Source: JAOUJD01 sp963811265
GTDB lineage: Bacteria > Pseudomonadota > Gammaproteobacteria > Burkholderiales > Burkholderiaceae_F
Assembly (NCBI GenBank): GCA_963811265.1
Contig: CAWEQS010000026.1
Coordinates: 806,001 to 870,000 of the forward strand
Reading direction: 5' to 3'
Length of the DNA stretch: 64,000 nucleotides
How positions within the stretch are numbered: the stretch's first letter is position 1; each line of letters starts with the position of its first letter. This document shows, one piece after another, positions 62,816-64,000 of this stretch. The notes under the pieces were generated by a model. It worked only from the letters and a program-made list of their open reading frames with translations. It ran no database searches and was not told the DNA's origin. Made by a program: the position numbers and the translations under genes.

Positions 62816-64000
62816 ATGCTGCCTCGACGATTTACAGTCTATACGGCCCTCGCGCTCGCGCTCTCGACGCCGCTCGGGTGCACCGCGATCGCGGCCCCTC
62901 CCGCCCGCTCCGCCGCTTCGGCCGAGCCCGCGATCCCGGCGGAGGACCAGGCGTTCCTCAATGCGCGGGACGCCGCCCGTCTCGGAAACCGGGAACGTCT
63001 TGCGCAACTTGCCGCCCAGCTCACGGCGCATCCGTTGCTCTCGTACGTCGAATACTGGCAGCTCGCACCGCGGCTGCGCCAGGACGACCCGGCCGTCGCC
63101 AGCGACGTCGAGGCCTTCTTCACGCGCCACGCCGACACCTACGTCGCCGACCGGCTGCGACTCGACTGGGCCCTCGCGCTCGCCGCGCGGGGCGACTTCA
63201 CCGGCTTCGACCGCGAGGCAGCGAGGCTCGTCTGGAACACCGACGACGGCCAGGTGCGCTGCTACGCGGCGCTGTCGCGCTACCGCGCCGCCGCCAACCA
63301 GCAGGCGGAGGCGTACGCGCGCGAAGCGCGGCAACTGCTCGCGAACACGCGCGACTCGGCCGGGGACGGCTGCCTGGCGCTCACCGAGGCGCTGCTCGCC
63401 GACGGACGCATCTCCGCCTGGGAGCGGGTCCGGGCCCTCGTCGAGCAGAACCAGTTCCCGACGGCCAAGCGGATCGGCGCGCGCGCGCTCGACGCCAACG
63501 GCAGGCCCGTGGACCAGAAGATGCTCGCGCAGGCGATCGACCGCCCCTCGGTCTGGCTCACCGCGCACGAGCGACGGCTGACCCAGGTGCAGCGCGAGCT
63601 CGCGACGGTGGCCATCGTCCGCCTGTCGCGCGACAACCCGCAGGACGCGGCGGAGTACGCGAGCTCGCTCAACCTGCTGTTCACGCCGGAGCAGCGCGGC
63701 ATCGTGTGGGGCCGGATCGGGCACATGGCCGCGCTGCGGCTGATGCCCGAAGCCAACGAGTGGTACCGCCGCGGCGGCGAGCACGTGGGCGTCGGCCCCG
63801 ACGCGGCGCGCGTGAGCGAGGTCCTCGAGTGGCAGGTGCGGGCCGCACTGCGCGCCGGTGACTGGGCCACGGTGGCGCGCACGATCGACCGCATGCCCGC
63901 GTCGCTCCGCAACGATCCGGCGTGGGTCTACTGGCGCGGCCGCGCACTGCAGAAGGAAGGGCGCGCAGGCGAAGCGCAGGAACAGTTCCAGCGCATTTCC
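62816..64000 (+). CDS. Soluble lytic murein transglycosylase, N-terminal part (3' end outside window)
   Basis: The frame is open from ATG 62816 to the window edge (395 codons). It begins with a basic signal segment (MLPRRFTVYTALALALSTPLGCTAIA), possibly a lipobox LGC at residues 20-22, and continues as an all-alpha superhelical domain: LLSYVEYWQLAPRL, VASDVEAFFTRHADTYVADRLRLDWALALAARGDF, YWRGRALQKEGRAGEAQEQFQRIS. This is the U-shaped domain of Slt70-type enzymes. The catalytic SLT domain lies beyond the window, so the assignment rests on the N-terminal half. Confidence 0.87.
   Translation, partial: MLPRRFTVYTALALALSTPLGCTAIAAPPARSAASAEPAIPAEDQAFLNARDAARLGNRERLAQLAAQLTAHPLLSYVEYWQLAPRLRQDDPAVASDVEAFFTRHADTYVADRLRLDWALALAARGDFTGFDREAARLVWNTDDGQVRCYAALSRYRAAANQQAEAYAREARQLLANTRDSAGDGCLALTEALLADGRISAWERVRALVEQNQFPTAKRIGARALDANGRPVDQKMLAQAIDRPSVWLTAHERRLTQVQRELATVAIVRLSRDNPQDAAEYASSLNLLFTPEQRGIVWGRIGHMAALRLMPEANEWYRRGGEHVGVGPDAARVSEVLEWQVRAALRAGDWATVARTIDRMPASLRNDPAWVYWRGRALQKEGRAGEAQEQFQRIS

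Overview
The window is a contiguous piece of a high-GC chromosome from a betaproteobacterium, most likely of Burkholderiales type. The evidence is gene content: a caa3-type cytochrome oxidase cluster with DUF2970, DUF2909 and a 36-residue assembly protein, DUF484-XerC beside DapF, a SlmA-ArgB neighbourhood, DUF2917 facing a LysR regulator, and a CIRCE box in front of rpoH. Nearly everything is core chromosome. I saw no phage, IS element, plasmid functions, CRISPR array, rRNA or tRNA. Genus cannot be given from sequence alone.

Layout. 1-4.0 kb: end of a patatin-like lipase, the ATPase YchF, a MOSC protein and a frame-broken DUF418 gene. 4.1-7.9 kb: coaD and rsmD, divergent from ftsY-ftsE-ftsX. 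8.0-9.1 kb: rpoH behind a perfect CIRCE operator, closed by a strong terminator. 9.2-18.6 kb: cytochrome oxidase biogenesis in two minus-strand blocks (surf1, SCO-like, ctaA, ctaB, sco1; and DUF2244, ctaC, ctaD, small protein, ctaG, DUF2970, ctaE). 18.9-28.2 kb: a LysM protein, broken bioC, comF-trmL, the rhodanese-grxC-secB-gpsA-LOG run, gpmA, broken envC and ctpA. 28.2-34.2 kb: moeB, slmA, sppA, a HAD nucleotidase, argB, an HMA protein and a PCuAC copper chaperone. 34.2-41.2 kb: a CaxA-type cation exchanger overlapping a complete Mrp/Pha multisubunit antiporter operon. 41.3-45 kb: hslVU behind a sigma32-type promoter and a duplicated STAS protein. 45.1-49.7 kb: five co-directional genes (COG0523 GTPase, a DksA with a degenerate zinc finger, ABC ATPase, FtsX-type permease, DUF3299) that look like a zinc-limitation module. 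49.8-55.4 kb: rlmI, xerC, DUF484, dapF and two LpxL-family acyltransferases. 55.5-60.7 kb: the methyl cycle, metK and ahcY each behind its own riboswitch, then panE, a holin-like protein and metF. 60.7-64 kb: DUF2917, LysR, 5-formyl-THF cyclo-ligase and the start of a lytic transglycosylase.

Three regulatory themes stand out. Heat shock: rpoH carries an HrcA operator and hslV a sigma32-type promoter. The methyl cycle: metK has a SAM-II-like aptamer plus a hairpin sequestering its ribosome binding site, and ahcY has a SAH aptamer. Zinc: the five-gene cluster. A small intergenic repeat spans exactly from one gene's stop to the next gene's start at two unrelated loci.

Six conserved genes (DUF418, bioC, envC, mrpA, caxA, second lpxL) each carry one frame break with intact homologous sequence on both sides. 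Base-level assembly error explains these better than six independent pseudogenes.
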